From Calothrix sp. NIES-2098 (GTDB lineage Bacteria > Cyanobacteriota > Cyanobacteriia > Cyanobacteriales > Nostocaceae), in NCBI GenBank assembly GCA_002368175.1, contig AP018172.1:6761001-6825000 (forward strand): a stretch of DNA of 64,000 bases, in the 5' to 3' direction. The position numbers and the translations under genes are program-made. Below the pieces are notes generated by a model, which worked only from the letters and a program-made list of their open reading frames with translations, searched no databases and was not told the origin of the DNA. How positions within the stretch are numbered: position 1 is the stretch's first letter; each line of letters opens with the position of its first letter. This document shows, one piece after another, positions 25,988 to 35,290 of this stretch.

Positions 25988-26185
25988 ATGACAAGAATTC
26001 GTGACGTTGTCCAAAAAGCTTTAGCAAGTGGTTATCTAACTGTGGAAGCAGAAAATCAATTACGGCGTCTGTTGACCACTAGGTACGATTTAGAAGATTT
26101 AAATGCTTTCATGACTTTGCAAGAAGCTGCAATGAATGGCAACGTCAGACAGGAATCCCGCGAACGTTGTGGATTAAGTAGTTAA
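25988..26185 (+). CDS. small conserved-type cyanobacterial protein, unknown
   Basis: A 65-aa helical protein (MTRIRDVVQKALASGYLTVE, then LRRLLTTRYDLEDLNAFMTL). It looks like the short conserved cyanobacterial proteins with an EAENQLRRLL helix followed by a YDLEDL segment; function unknown. I chose ATG 25988 because GAGG lies 8-9 nt upstream. An ATG at 25970 would add six residues and bury that site. Confidence 0.65.
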   Translation: MTRIRDVVQKALASGYLTVEAENQLRRLLTTRYDLEDLNAFMTLQEAAMNGNVRQESRERCGLSS

Positions 26186-26195
26186 TCTGAACTGC

Positions 26196-26310
26196 GCAGA
26201 CCAAGGTCAAAAGTCAAGAGTCAAGAGTCAAGGGTCAAAATCCAATAGTCATTTGTCATTAGTTATTCTCCCCATCATCTCCCTTGTCCTCCTTGTCCCT
26301 AATTCAAGCT
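26196..26310. repeat. heptanucleotide repeat cluster
   Basis: Tandem TCAAAAG/TCAAGAG units (about 26203-26240), then TCATTTG copies, then TCCTTGT-type pyrimidine units to about 26300, between convergent genes. Confidence 0.8.
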
Positions 26311-26318
26311 AGGTATGC

Positions 26319-27020
26319 TTACCGACGTGGTCGCTTATCCTCATCCGTAGAATCTACGTCATCAAAAAAGCTCCAATCATCATCGTCATCATCAGCTTGA
26401 TTAGGAGTCGGGGGTTGATAAGGGGGGATAATTACTCGATAATCAGCATCGTAAACGGATTCAGTTTTTCCCACTGCTGTATTTTTTGGTTCGCGGTAGT
26501 TGTAGGAGTAAACAGAACCAGATTGAGAAGAACTTTTCGGTTCTTGTTGACGCTCGTAAGTTCGAGAATCGGAAAATTCTTGGGTTTGCTGTCTGGGCTG
26601 AGATGCTGCTTGTGGCTTTTCTTCAAAGTTCCAGTCATCATCTCGACCGTTGGTATTCCAATCATCAAAATCATCGCTGGCAGTATTTTCTGTTTGACTA
26701 GCGGTTGGTGGCGGGCTAGCAGGGGGAGGACTAGGTTGGGGCCGATAGCTGGCTTTGGTACGCGGTGAGGCTGCTGTTTTAAAGCGAGTTTGTTGGCGCT
26801 GTTGTCCGCCAAAATAAGTTGAGACTTTAAATAAAGTAGTAATCAATAAAGATGTTAAAGCACCTGCGGTAGTGGCAAGTAACATCCACATAGCCAGGGG
26901 TAACGGTTGAGTCCGCATACCTAAAAATACTAACGATATGACAGGCGACCAATTTTGGGTTAACAACAGCGTTAGTCCCCCCAATATAGCCACCAGCAAA
27001 ATTAAGCGAAATACAGTCAT
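26319..27020 (-). CDS. LapA/DUF1049-like membrane protein with disordered tail
   Basis: A 233-aa protein. Two N-terminal membrane helices (about residues 3-22 and 40-66, with LLLTQNWSPVISLVFLG between) resemble the small LapA/DUF1049 module. The remaining ~160 residues are low complexity, rich in Pro, Gln, Ser and Asp with an acidic DDDDDDWSFFDD patch near the end, so the tail is probably disordered and cytoplasmic. It lies downstream of ubiX-rnr on the same strand, separated by a repeat block. Function unknown. Confidence 0.65.
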   Translation of the reverse strand: MTVFRLILLVAILGGLTLLLTQNWSPVISLVFLGMRTQPLPLAMWMLLATTAGALTSLLITTLFKVSTYFGGQQRQQTRFKTAASPRTKASYRPQPSPPPASPPPTASQTENTASDDFDDWNTNGRDDDWNFEEKPQAASQPRQQTQEFSDSRTYERQQEPKSSSQSGSVYSYNYREPKNTAVGKTESVYDADYRVIIPPYQPPTPNQADDDDDDWSFFDDVDSTDEDKRPRR

Positions 27021-27026
27021 AGAAAT

Positions 27027-27125
27027 TAGTAAAGATAAAGGATAAAGGATGAAGGATAAAGTCTAAAGGATGAAGAATAAAAATTTTTTACTTCACACTT
27101 CATACTTCATACTTCATACTTCATA
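27027..27125. repeat. short tandem repeats
   Basis: AAGGATAAAGGATGA-type units (about 27030-27080) are followed by CTTCATACTTCATA units (27095-27127), both of 7-nt or 14-nt periodicity, between the LapA-like gene and ubiX. They end at the ubiX stop. Confidence 0.75.
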
Positions 27126-27127
27126 CT

Positions 27128-27781
27128 TTAACGACGACCTTGCCATCGCTGAATGGGAATACAGTCAATATCTAGTTGATCTAAAGCGCGAGCAACTACA
27201 AAATCAACTAAATCCTCTATTGTTTCTGGTTTATGATACCAAGCAGGAATTGCTGGCACGACTCTCACACCCGTTTCTGCTAAGGCGGTTAAATTACGCA
27301 GATGAATCAGGCTGAAAGGAGTTTCACGGGGAACAATTACCAACTTTCGACCTTCTTTGATTTGTACATCCGCTGCTCGTTCTAGTAAGTCAGAACTCAA
27401 ACCAACTGCTAATTTGGCCACGGTACTCATACTACATGGCATGACAATCATACCTAAGGTACGAAAGGAGCCGCTAGCAATGCCAGCGCCAACATCACTC
27501 CAAGGATGGCAGCGTAGTTTACCAGAGACACTTACTCCAGCTTGCTCGCGCCAAAATTGCTCTTGAGCTGGGGGTTCAGCTGGCATTCGGATATCCTGCT
27601 CTGATTGCCAAACCATATAGGTCGATCTGGAGGCCACCAGTTCAATTTGATAATCTGCTTCTAGCAGAAATTTCAGGGCACGAACGGCGTAAATCAGACC
27701 GGATGCACCTGATACGCCGAGAATTAAAGGAAGAGTATTATTCAACACTTTATTTGTCGTGGATTTACTCATCCTCCCCAT
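27128..27781 (-). CDS. ubiX: flavin prenyltransferase UbiX
   Basis: A 217-aa enzyme that prenylates FMN to make the cofactor of UbiD-type decarboxylases. Motifs: LGVSGASGLIYAVRAL (flavin-binding Gly/Ser loop, residues 17-32), a central GSFRTLGMIVMPCSMST, and the C-terminal LVIVPRETPFSLIHLRN. It overlaps the rnr end: ATG 27781 gives 17 bp and ATG 27772 gives 8 bp of overlap. GGGGAGG lies between the two, so either start is possible. Co-translation with rnr is likely by position only. Confidence 0.92.
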   Translation of the reverse strand: MGRMSKSTTNKVLNNTLPLILGVSGASGLIYAVRALKFLLEADYQIELVASRSTYMVWQSEQDIRMPAEPPAQEQFWREQAGVSVSGKLRCHPWSDVGAGIASGSFRTLGMIVMPCSMSTVAKLAVGLSSDLLERAADVQIKEGRKLVIVPRETPFSLIHLRNLTALAETGVRVVPAIPAWYHKPETIEDLVDFVVARALDQLDIDCIPIQRWQGRR

Positions 27782-30119
27782 AAGGTTCTAAGTCAGCAGG
27801 ATCGAGATGAGATGCTAAGTAAATGTCTGACAAATCATCATTTGGGCTGCTGATATCTAAACCTTTAGCTACGCCATCACTACCCACAGTGACTAAATCA
27901 ATTTGCTGACGGTAGTAATCAACACTCTTGACTTGGACAGAAACGCGATCGCCTAGTCTGTAAGAAGCGCGATTTTTCCGCCCAAATAAAGCTTGTTGTC
28001 TGGCGCGATATTCATACCAATCGTCTTTCAGGGAACTGACGTGGACTAATCCTTCGACTCGCAGTGGTACGCCCAGTTGAGTGCTAGCTTCAACTTCGGC
28101 GGCGGGGACTTCAATTTCCACAAAGAAACCGTAGGATTGTACGCCTGTAATTACTCCCTGAAAAACTTGACCGATGCGCTGTTTCATTAGTTGAGCTTTT
28201 TGCAGCCCAGCTAAATCGGCTTCGGCTTCTTGAACTTCTTTTTCGCGGTCGTTAATTTGGATAATTACCCGCGTCAAATCGCTTTGCAGTTCTTGTTGTA
28301 ATTCTGGGGGTAAAACGTTCCAGTTAATTTCTATATGGGAAGAGGAGTGGCGCAGATTAACACGTTCTCTGACACGGGTGTTACGGCGATCGCGTCCGTG
28401 TTCGAGTAACGTATAATACACTCTCTGCAACAGCAAATCTGGATATCGCCGCAAGGGAGCAGTAAAGTGCAGATATTGCGGGAGCGCCAGTCCAAAGTGG
28501 GGAGCTTTAGCAGTACTGTAACTCGCTGGTTTGAGTGTATCTTGCAACAAATAGGTCAGTACTTGCTCGGAGGCAGATTCCACAAACGCCCTAGTTAGAT
28601 GTTGATAATCTAGGGGTTGGATATCTACTTCTGGTTCTAGCGCCAGTTCCACACCTAAATTGATCGCCAATTTCAGCATTTCTTGCACATCTTCGGCGTC
28701 GGGCGTACCTTGAACTCGCCAAATTGCAGGGACTCCCAAAGCGCTGAAATGGCTGGCTATCAATTGATTTACTAACAGTACTAACTCTGTTAACAGAGAA
28801 TGCACGGGTAAATCATTGACCACCACAGCTCCTAAAATTCCCTCATCGTTGTAGGGATTTTGACTAGGCGGCAAATTTAACTGCAAGCTACCACGAGCCA
28901 AACGCACCTGTTTCACAACTTTCCGTAATTCTTCCAGGTCTTGCAATGTCTGAACAACTTGTTCGGATTGCTTGTGCGATTCACCATTGAGAATTGCTTG
29001 AGCTTGTTGTTTCGTCAGGGCGGTATCGACATTAATCACGCTGGGTTGAAGTTCCCACTCTTCTATCTCTCCGGTTTTCGGGTCGATGGTAATTAAAAAT
29101 GAGAGAGTTAAGCGATCGCTTCCTGCAACTAAAGAACAGCGATCGGCTACTGTATCGGGTAACATTGGCAGTACTAATTCGCCCAGATACACTGACCTAC
29201 CCCGTTTGAGTGCTTCGCGATCGAGGGCTTCGTCTGGTTGGACAAAGTGAGAAACATCGCTGATGTGAAAGCCCAAACGCCAAAAGCCTTTAGCAGTTTT
29301 TTCCAAACTCAAGGCATTTTCTACCACTTTTGGATCGCCGTTGACTCCGGTGATGGTGAAGGTAAACAAACTGCGTAAATCCTGGCGATTTTTCAGGTCT
29401 GCTTTCAGTAGTCTTTTGGGCAACTTGGTAGCTGCTTCTAGAATTGCCTCAGGGAAATTACGGCCTAAATCGTGCTTACAAGTAACCAAATCTATATCAG
29501 CAGCGGCTTCGGCGTCGCTACCTAAGATTTGTACCACTCGACCCAGTGGCGGATATTGTGCAAGGGGGTAACGTAGCACTTCCACATGGGCTAGGTGATC
29601 GAGGGCTTGTTCTAATTTCATGCCATTTGTTTGCAATTTGAGTTCAAACAGCAGGCGATCGTCAAGAGGAACCGCACGAAAGCCGCTTTCGACTTGCTTA
29701 ATTCGGGCGAGTAAAGTGTGATTAGAGCGTTCGAGAATCAGCTTCACTTCGCCTTCGGGAGAACGGCGGCGACTACCTTCTTTGAGAACTCTAACTAAAA
29801 CGCGATCGCCATTCCACGCATTACTGAGATGGCTTTCACGAATGTAAATATCCTCAGCGCCTTCTACATCTTGAATTGCAAAGCAAAAGCCCTTACTAGA
29901 ACAACGAAGTTTTGCTTCGATCAATCCTTCTTCTACAACCCGGCGATATTTGCCGCGTTCTTTAACTAAAATCCCGATTTTCTCTAATATGTCTAGGGCA
30001 ATGTGAAGTTTTTGTAAACTAATTTCATCCTCGCAGCCAAGTTTCTTTTCCAAAACTTTACGAGCTACCAATTTATCATCGGTGAAATTGGCAAGGAGTG
30101 TAGCGATTGAAAATTCCAT
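27765..30119 (-). CDS. rnr: RNase R / RNase II family exoribonuclease
   Basis: A 784-aa 3'-5' exoribonuclease. It has an N-terminal cold-shock-like region, then the RNB catalytic domain with GFHISDVSHFVQPDEALDRE and PMLPDTVADRCSLVAGSDR carrying the Asp cluster, and later YLHFTAPLRRYPDLLLQRV. A C-terminal S1 domain (GQVFQGVITGVQSYGFFVEI through GDRVSVQVKSVD) is followed by an acidic tail. It degrades structured RNA in mRNA and rRNA turnover. The length is close to that of cyanobacterial RNB proteins. It is first in a probable rnr-ubiX unit. Confidence 0.92.
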   Translation of the reverse strand: MEFSIATLLANFTDDKLVARKVLEKKLGCEDEISLQKLHIALDILEKIGILVKERGKYRRVVEEGLIEAKLRCSSKGFCFAIQDVEGAEDIYIRESHLSNAWNGDRVLVRVLKEGSRRRSPEGEVKLILERSNHTLLARIKQVESGFRAVPLDDRLLFELKLQTNGMKLEQALDHLAHVEVLRYPLAQYPPLGRVVQILGSDAEAAADIDLVTCKHDLGRNFPEAILEAATKLPKRLLKADLKNRQDLRSLFTFTITGVNGDPKVVENALSLEKTAKGFWRLGFHISDVSHFVQPDEALDREALKRGRSVYLGELVLPMLPDTVADRCSLVAGSDRLTLSFLITIDPKTGEIEEWELQPSVINVDTALTKQQAQAILNGESHKQSEQVVQTLQDLEELRKVVKQVRLARGSLQLNLPPSQNPYNDEGILGAVVVNDLPVHSLLTELVLLVNQLIASHFSALGVPAIWRVQGTPDAEDVQEMLKLAINLGVELALEPEVDIQPLDYQHLTRAFVESASEQVLTYLLQDTLKPASYSTAKAPHFGLALPQYLHFTAPLRRYPDLLLQRVYYTLLEHGRDRRNTRVRERVNLRHSSSHIEINWNVLPPELQQELQSDLTRVIIQINDREKEVQEAEADLAGLQKAQLMKQRIGQVFQGVITGVQSYGFFVEIEVPAAEVEASTQLGVPLRVEGLVHVSSLKDDWYEYRARQQALFGRKNRASYRLGDRVSVQVKSVDYYRQQIDLVTVGSDGVAKGLDISSPNDDLSDIYLASHLDPADLEPYGEDE

Positions 30120-30929
30120 GCAGTGAACCGACCTTTGGTCAAAACATCATTTTTCTTTTAATTTGGTTGTTTCCTGTATACCCTTACGAACTACAGACAC
30201 TAGCTAGAAACTAAATACCCTCAAGCAGGGATTCTGAAGTTCTCAGGGAAAAGGAAACCGACCCACTCTGCGAAAATCCGCAGAATTGTCTACAAACTTC
30301 TCACTGCACGAAAATCTCAGAGTTAGCCTGCGTTTGAGTTCCTTTATCCAGTCCAACTGACAAAGCACGCCCGATCGGAATTTTGCCCCACAAAGTAATT
30401 ACGCGACTGATTTTTGAGTGCTGGGTTGGTAGAAATATCCATGCTACCCAAAAACGTTATACAGGGGATGTGGTGTTTAATTGTCTAGACTCAAGGTACT
30501 TTTACGCCATTAGACTCTGATTTTTAACTAGGAGAAACTGCCGATCGACCTAACTTTCCCATATGTAGAATCGGTAACAATTAGGTAAGCAGCTTAACGG
30601 GCAGTGAGGGCGAACCTTATCTTCATTATTGTAGATTTAGAGCGCACTTCTAAGAAATAGTTCTGCATATCGAATTGGGTAATTAGTATAGCATTGAAGG
30701 CTATCCTACTCAGATTTAGCCCGCAGTAGCCAAAAATGTTCTTGCAAAAGAGCTACTGCTACAATCGGGACACAGGAGTGAGGTGCGAACATTACCTCTC
30801 TTCATCAGAGCATGGCAAAGTCATGATTTGAGATTTTGGATTTTGACTTACTCGGCAAGCGGTACTAGCTTGTATACATAGGTAGTATCAACCCCCTTAT
30901 TCAACAGACTTAAAATTGGTGGCAGTATT
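30120..30929. other. long divergent intergenic, rnr / 30930 gene
   Basis: About 810 bp without a credible ORF and less AT-rich than most gaps here, so it may hold an RNA leader. Short hairpins are visible, for instance CTCTGCG...CGCAGA near 30267-30285. I tested it by eye for RNase P RNA, tmRNA and 6S core motifs and saw none. Confidence 0.4.
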
Positions 30930-31823
30930 ATGTTGGCTCAATTCCAGAGCTTGTATCCCAAAGGTAGTCTTATTTCAGAGTTAGTGCAAATTTTTCAAGG
31001 AAAATATATTGTTCGTGCTAGCGTGCAAATTGAAGGCGTTATCCGTGCCACTGGTTTAGCAGCAGCAGAAACAGTGGAAGCAGCAGAAGACCAAGCACGA
31101 AATCGGGCGCTGATGGTTTTGGGAATAGCAAACACGCCTGCGGAAACAGCAGCCTTTTCTTCACCAGTCACATCGCCAGTACAGACTAACCCTTCCTTGA
31201 GTAAAACTCGTGGTGTGAATGAATCTGCTTATTCCTCTACAAAAGAACCGGACTTTGCAAGCAGTGAGTGGTCTGTCACCAGTAGCAAGGAAGTATTTAC
31301 ACCACCTTCCAGCGAACAGCACAGCCAACCAAATTCCCTCACTACAGACAAGGAAAAATTACCAATAGATACCCACAGCACAAGTAAAAGCGATATCTAC
31401 AGCCAAGACTTCAATCGGAATTTTCCTTTAAGTACTAACCTAGAAGCCCAATTTGATACCCCAATCGAAAATTTAGAACTTACATCTGCTAGTCAGCCGG
31501 AAAACCCACCCTTAACAGCGGTAACTCCTAGTAATGTCACTCCGTTTACACCCCGCAGTTATAGTTCTTCAGATGATGCAACTGCGCCAACAGGGACAGG
31601 GAAGAAAAAGAAGAAAAGCGAACCCGTGGATTTATCTGATGTCATTGCCAAAACTGATGTTGAGCTTCAGCGCTTAGGCTGGACGCCAGAACAAGGAAGA
31701 GAGCATTTAATTAAAACCTACGGTAAGCGAGGGCGGACTTTACTTACAGAAGATGAATTACACGGTTTTCTAAAATATTTGGAATCGCAACCGACACCAA
31801 AAGACCCGTTAATGGGATTTTGA
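30930..31823 (+). CDS. cyanobacterial protein with Rad52/ERF-like end segments
   Basis: A 297-aa protein. Residues 1-65 form a small alpha/beta unit (SELVQIFQGKYIVRASVQIE, then VEAAEDQARNRALMVLG) resembling the edge strand plus helix of Rad52/ERF annealing proteins or a dsRNA-binding-like unit. About 66-225 is a Ser/Thr/Pro-rich, probably disordered linker with a KKKKK patch. The last ~60 residues (LGWTPEQGREHLIKTYGKRG, then TEDELHGFLKYLES) look like the helical tail domain often appended to RecT/ERF/Rad52-type proteins. Nucleic acid binding is inference. Confidence 0.6.
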   Translation: MLAQFQSLYPKGSLISELVQIFQGKYIVRASVQIEGVIRATGLAAAETVEAAEDQARNRALMVLGIANTPAETAAFSSPVTSPVQTNPSLSKTRGVNESAYSSTKEPDFASSEWSVTSSKEVFTPPSSEQHSQPNSLTTDKEKLPIDTHSTSKSDIYSQDFNRNFPLSTNLEAQFDTPIENLELTSASQPENPPLTAVTPSNVTPFTPRSYSSSDDATAPTGTGKKKKKSEPVDLSDVIAKTDVELQRLGWTPEQGREHLIKTYGKRGRTLLTEDELHGFLKYLESQPTPKDPLMGF

Positions 31824-31828
31824 TTAGT

Positions 31829-31913
31829 TTGTCATTTGTCATTTGTCATTTGTCATTAGTAAAAACCCCTCTACTTTCCTTCGTAACTGGCGAAGAGAGT
31901 TAGAGGGGTTTTT
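31829..31913 (+). terminator. heptamer repeat then intrinsic terminator
   Basis: Four TCATTTG units (31832-31858) are followed by AAAAACCCCTCTA (31861-31873) pairing with TAGAGGGGTTTTT (31901-31913), with an inner CTTCG/CGAAG stem. The T run follows on the plus strand and an A run precedes it, so it can work both ways, ending the 30930 gene and possibly the convergent 31992 gene. Confidence 0.8.
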
Positions 31914-31991
31914 ATTTCATAGCTACGCAAAATTACTTCTATCTATGTATTTTTAGGCAATTTTAAGGATTTTTGCGCTTGAAAATTCCCA

Positions 31992-32663
31992 TTAACGCGG
32001 ATACAGGAAAATTCCCCGTGTTCTTCCTCTAGAAGGTTGGCGGTATTCATGATACCGGGAACGCTCCTCAAACACGGGATTTCTCAGGGGCTTGTCGCGG
32101 AAGATGGGATTAACCATGTTCGGATAAGTGATACTGGGATTGATAATGGTTCGCTGATATTGCGGATAAGAGTAAATAGTGGTTCTGGGTCGGTAGTAAT
32201 TGGAGCGACGGCGATAGTAGAAATTATTGTTGCTAGGTGTATGTTTGTACCTTGTCACTCGATTTAAAGGTACGGGTGTCCCAATGGGGCTAATGTAAAT
32301 ATACGAACTCCCGGTTTGATTTATGGGTATGGGTGTCGCAATTGGACTAGTGTAAATATACGAACTCCCGGTTTGATTGAGAGGTATGGGCGTCGCAGTT
32401 GGGCTAGCGTAAATATACGAACTCTCTGGTTGATTGAGAGGTATGGGCGTCGCAGTTGGGCTTGTGTAAATATACGAGCCCTCTGTTTGATTTATGGGTA
32501 TGGGAGTAGTAATCGGACTTGTGTAAATATACGAACTCTCGGCTGGTACTTCTTTTACGACACCATTAATAATCCTCACTGTTTGAGCAGCAGCGGGGGC
32601 AATTGTAGCGCTCATCAATGCTAGAGTTATACCTGCACCCAGCCAATTCTTGATGTTATCCAT
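31992..32663 (-). CDS. secreted protein with five 20-aa repeats
   Basis: A 223-aa protein with a signal peptide (residues 1-27, ending APAAAQT). Five 20-residue repeats run from about residue 39 to 140, each of the form SSYIYTSPTATPIPLNQ. The last ~80 residues are Tyr/Arg/Pro-rich (YYRRRSNYYRPRTTIYSYPQ) and basic. Likely an exported, disordered or wall-associated protein. The 60-bp DNA repeats are very similar to each other, implying recent expansion. No family recognised. Confidence 0.65.
   Translation of the reverse strand: MDNIKNWLGAGITLALMSATIAPAAAQTVRIINGVVKEVPAESSYIYTSPITTPIPINQTEGSYIYTSPTATPIPLNQPESSYIYASPTATPIPLNQTGSSYIYTSPIATPIPINQTGSSYIYISPIGTPVPLNRVTRYKHTPSNNNFYYRRRSNYYRPRTTIYSYPQYQRTIINPSITYPNMVNPIFRDKPLRNPVFEERSRYHEYRQPSRGRTRGIFLYPR
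32265..32560 (-). repeat. 60-bp coding tandem repeat, five copies
   Basis: Five units each containing GTGTAAATATACGA(A/G)C or a close variant (plus-strand view) at 60-bp spacing, inside the secreted-protein gene. They encode the SYIYTSP...PLNQ peptide repeat. Confidence 0.8.
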
Positions 32664-32851
32664 ATTTTGCTTCCCCGTAAATTTTGAGAACCTGGAATTA
32701 TTAGCTACAAATACTTAACAAATCCCTGTAGCTACTTAATGAAAATTTTAAATCTCTCTCTAATTTAATTTTGCCAGATTCATTAAAGATTCCACAAAGA
32801 TTACCGAGATTGGCAAAATAAATTAAAGCAGTATTAATTTGTGTACAGAAC

Positions 32852-33373
32852 GTGAATGCAGAAAGTTTAGAAATTGCCAGATCTCGCTACCAAGCTGGGA
32901 GAGTTGCTTTTGAAAGTGGGCAATACCGAGAAGCTGTAGAAAATCTGGAAAAAGCCAGCGCACTTTTATCGCGCAATTCTCGCTTTGCGGGTGAAGTTGA
33001 TATTTGGCTAGTGACAGCTTATGAAGCGGCTGGAAGAACAGAGGATGCGATCGCACTTTGCGAACGACTCAAGCGACATCCTTATTCAGAAACTAACAAA
33101 CAAGCTCGGCATTTACTCTACATCTTAAAAGCACCAAAACTCAAAAGACCTAGTGAGTGGATGACCGAAATTCCCGATTTAGGCAAATTACCAGACAATG
33201 ATTCACAAGTTCGTGTAACTGTCAATCCTCGTCAAGCTTCTGGACAAAAGAAATCTGCGGAACCGGAATTTGTCGATCTCAGCCAAGTCAATACCAGAGA
33301 TAATCGCTTTATCTGGCTAGGATTAATTGTCATTGGCTTAATACTTTCTTACTTGGTTTGGTTGAGTTTTTAA
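32852..33373 (+). CDS. TPR-like protein with C-terminal membrane anchor
   Basis: A 173-aa protein. Two TPR-like helix pairs (RYQAGRVAFESGQYREAVEN, then DIWLVTAYEAAGRTEDAIAL) occupy residues 10-80. A linker leads to a single C-terminal hydrophobic helix (about 152-171), making it tail-anchored. The start is GTG at 32852; no good ATG is nearby. It is followed 83 bp later on the same strand by the DUF3153 lipoprotein gene, with which it may form a unit. Confidence 0.7.
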   Translation: MNAESLEIARSRYQAGRVAFESGQYREAVENLEKASALLSRNSRFAGEVDIWLVTAYEAAGRTEDAIALCERLKRHPYSETNKQARHLLYILKAPKLKRPSEWMTEIPDLGKLPDNDSQVRVTVNPRQASGQKKSAEPEFVDLSQVNTRDNRFIWLGLIVIGLILSYLVWLSF

Positions 33374-33456
33374 GGAAAACTTTCTTTACATCAACAGTGC
33401 CAAGAGTTAGAAGTAAAGATTGGTTAAATATTCCATAGTTTCGGAGATTTATACTA

Positions 33457-34395
33457 ATGAATTGGTCGTTTTTACGAAAGATTTTAGTATGGTTAATTAG
33501 CCCATTAAGTTTTGTGAGCAAACACAGAGAATTGTTGACAAAATTTACTGTTCCCAAGCCAATTAACCGCAGCTTTGCTACTCCACAAAACAGCCGCAAC
33601 GCTAAAATTCCCAAACCGATTTTGTGGATGGTAGTGTTAGCTTCTTTGCTGTTATCTGGTTGTGTCAAGTACGATGTAGGCGTTAACTTTGACAACTCCA
33701 ATCACGGGGAATTGGTGCAGCATATTAAACTAGGAGAACGACTCACCAGTTTTAGCGGCGATTATGTCTACGAATGGCTAAATAGTATAGAACGTCGCGC
33801 TCGGAAACTAGAGGGAAAAACCAAGCGAATTTCTCCAGAAGAAGTGATTGTGACAATTCCCTTCAATAATGGGCAAGAACTCCAAGAGAAGTTTAACGAG
33901 TTTTTTAATTCCCGCACAAATCAAAAAGCTGAAGCTGTGCAATCCGAATCAAATTCAGAATTGCCGAAAATTGAATCAAACTTGCTCATAGAGCAGAACA
34001 ACTTTTTACTGTTTGTACGGAATCGCTTAATTTATGATTTGGATTTGCGATCGCTATCTTTGATTGCCAGTAACGGTAACGTTCTAACGAACACAGGTTC
34101 AATTCTCGATTTGGATTTTAGCTTGAAAGCCCCCTTCGGAGCCAAAAACATTCCCATAGCCGAAAATGCGATCGAGCCGGAAAAGAACAGAAATCAATTG
34201 GTGTGGAAACTGAGAACTGGGGAATTAAACCACATAGAAGTAGTTTTCTGGCTTCCCAGTCCTCTCGGTATTGGGGCGTTGCTGATTGCTTTATTTGTCT
34301 GGGGTGGGCTGTATCTCAGATATACTTTTATGCCAGATCCTAGGATTCAGTTTGCGCCTAAAGCAGCAGTTTCTCAAAGTGCTGTTGCGGAATAA
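33457..34395 (+). CDS. DUF3153 family lipoprotein/membrane protein
   Basis: A 312-aa protein of the cyanobacterial DUF3153 type. A hydrophobic segment ends in LLLSGC (about residues 58-69), followed by VKYDVGVNFDNSNHGELVQH. A C-terminal membrane helix (about 268-288) follows a region ending in VVFWLPSPLGIGALLIALF. The N-terminal ~55 basic residues before the lipobox are unusual for a signal peptide, so initiation may be at an internal ATG near 33628 (MVVLASLLLSGC). Function unknown. Confidence 0.75.
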   Translation: MNWSFLRKILVWLISPLSFVSKHRELLTKFTVPKPINRSFATPQNSRNAKIPKPILWMVVLASLLLSGCVKYDVGVNFDNSNHGELVQHIKLGERLTSFSGDYVYEWLNSIERRARKLEGKTKRISPEEVIVTIPFNNGQELQEKFNEFFNSRTNQKAEAVQSESNSELPKIESNLLIEQNNFLLFVRNRLIYDLDLRSLSLIASNGNVLTNTGSILDLDFSLKAPFGAKNIPIAENAIEPEKNRNQLVWKLRTGELNHIEVVFWLPSPLGIGALLIALFVWGGLYLRYTFMPDPRIQFAPKAAVSQSAVAE

Positions 34396-34409
34396 AGTAG
34401 TTCGATTTA

Positions 34410-34437
34410 GATACCCGACTTTTAAAAGTCGGGTATC
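34410..34437. terminator. 28-bp perfect palindrome, terminator-like
   Basis: GATACCCGACTTTT and AAAAGTCGGGTATC abut directly between the convergent DUF3153 and pdxH genes. Core sequence is shared with the hairpin at 1046-1078. Confidence 0.65.
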
Positions 34438-34451
34438 TTGGCTACCAGTGA

Positions 34452-35096
34452 TTAAGGTGATAAACGCTCGATTTGCCAACTGTCATTATCTAAACGAGTA
34501 TAGAGCAAGCGATCGTGCAGGCGGCTTGACCTTCCTTGCCAGAATTCAATTTCTGTGGGAATTACTCGTAAACCTCCCCAATGAGCAGGCCTGGGAATCT
34601 CCTGATTTTCATATTTATGCTGGAGCTCCTGCAACCTTAGCTCTAATTCTTCTCGACTGGCTAAGACTTCACTTTGATTTGAAGCCCATGCACCCAGGCG
34701 ACTATTTTCCGGACGGCTGTAAAAATACCGATCTGATTCGGGTTCGGAAACTTTCTCTACCCTTCCTGTAATCCGAACTTGGCGTTCTAATTCTGCCCAC
34801 CAAAAGACCAATGCCGCTTGGGGATTTTCTGCTAGTTCTTGCCCTTTACGGCTGTTATAGTTGGTGAAGAAAACAAAGCCCCGTTCATCAAAATCTTTGA
34901 GTAGTACCATTCTCGCTGAGGGCTTACCGTCTGGTGTGGCGGTTGCTATAGTCATAGCATTGGGTTCGGGAAGTTGGGCTGACAACGCCTGCTCGAACCA
35001 TTGTTTAAATTGTATAAAAGGATTAAGGTCAACCTCAGATTCGCTTAAATCTTGTAAGGTGTAATCTTTGCGAAGGTCGGCAATAGGTTGATGCAT
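34452..35096 (-). CDS. pdxH: pyridoxamine 5'-phosphate oxidase
   Basis: A 214-aa FMN enzyme making pyridoxal 5'-phosphate. Characteristic stretches are MHQPIADLRKDYTLQDL, ARMVLLKDFDERGFVFFTNY (FMN binding), LGAWASNQSEVL, and the C-terminal EFWQGRSSRLHDRLLYTR with the conserved R-L-H-D-R and closing RLSP. Full length and cytoplasmic. It is monocistronic, and its coding end is close to the shared palindrome. Confidence 0.95.
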   Translation of the reverse strand: MHQPIADLRKDYTLQDLSESEVDLNPFIQFKQWFEQALSAQLPEPNAMTIATATPDGKPSARMVLLKDFDERGFVFFTNYNSRKGQELAENPQAALVFWWAELERQVRITGRVEKVSEPESDRYFYSRPENSRLGAWASNQSEVLASREELELRLQELQHKYENQEIPRPAHWGGLRVIPTEIEFWQGRSSRLHDRLLYTRLDNDSWQIERLSP

Positions 35097-35290
35097 CGTG
35101 ATTAACTTCCTTGCGATCGGATATACGTATATATGTCTTTGTCCAAAATATCTATTATGGCGAGCTGTACCAATGCCAGTTAAGCAAATTCTTTTGAGGA
35201 GTCTTGAAAAAAGATTGCATTTAATACCAAATTGGGATAGGTAGTATTTGAGATCGTGCTTAACAATCCAATCCTCAATCCTAAATTGGT

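Noticed and set aside
30120..30929. RNase P RNA, tmRNA or 6S RNA in the long gap
   Set aside because: No GAGGAAAGTCC-type core, tag reading frame or 6S-like long stem was seen.
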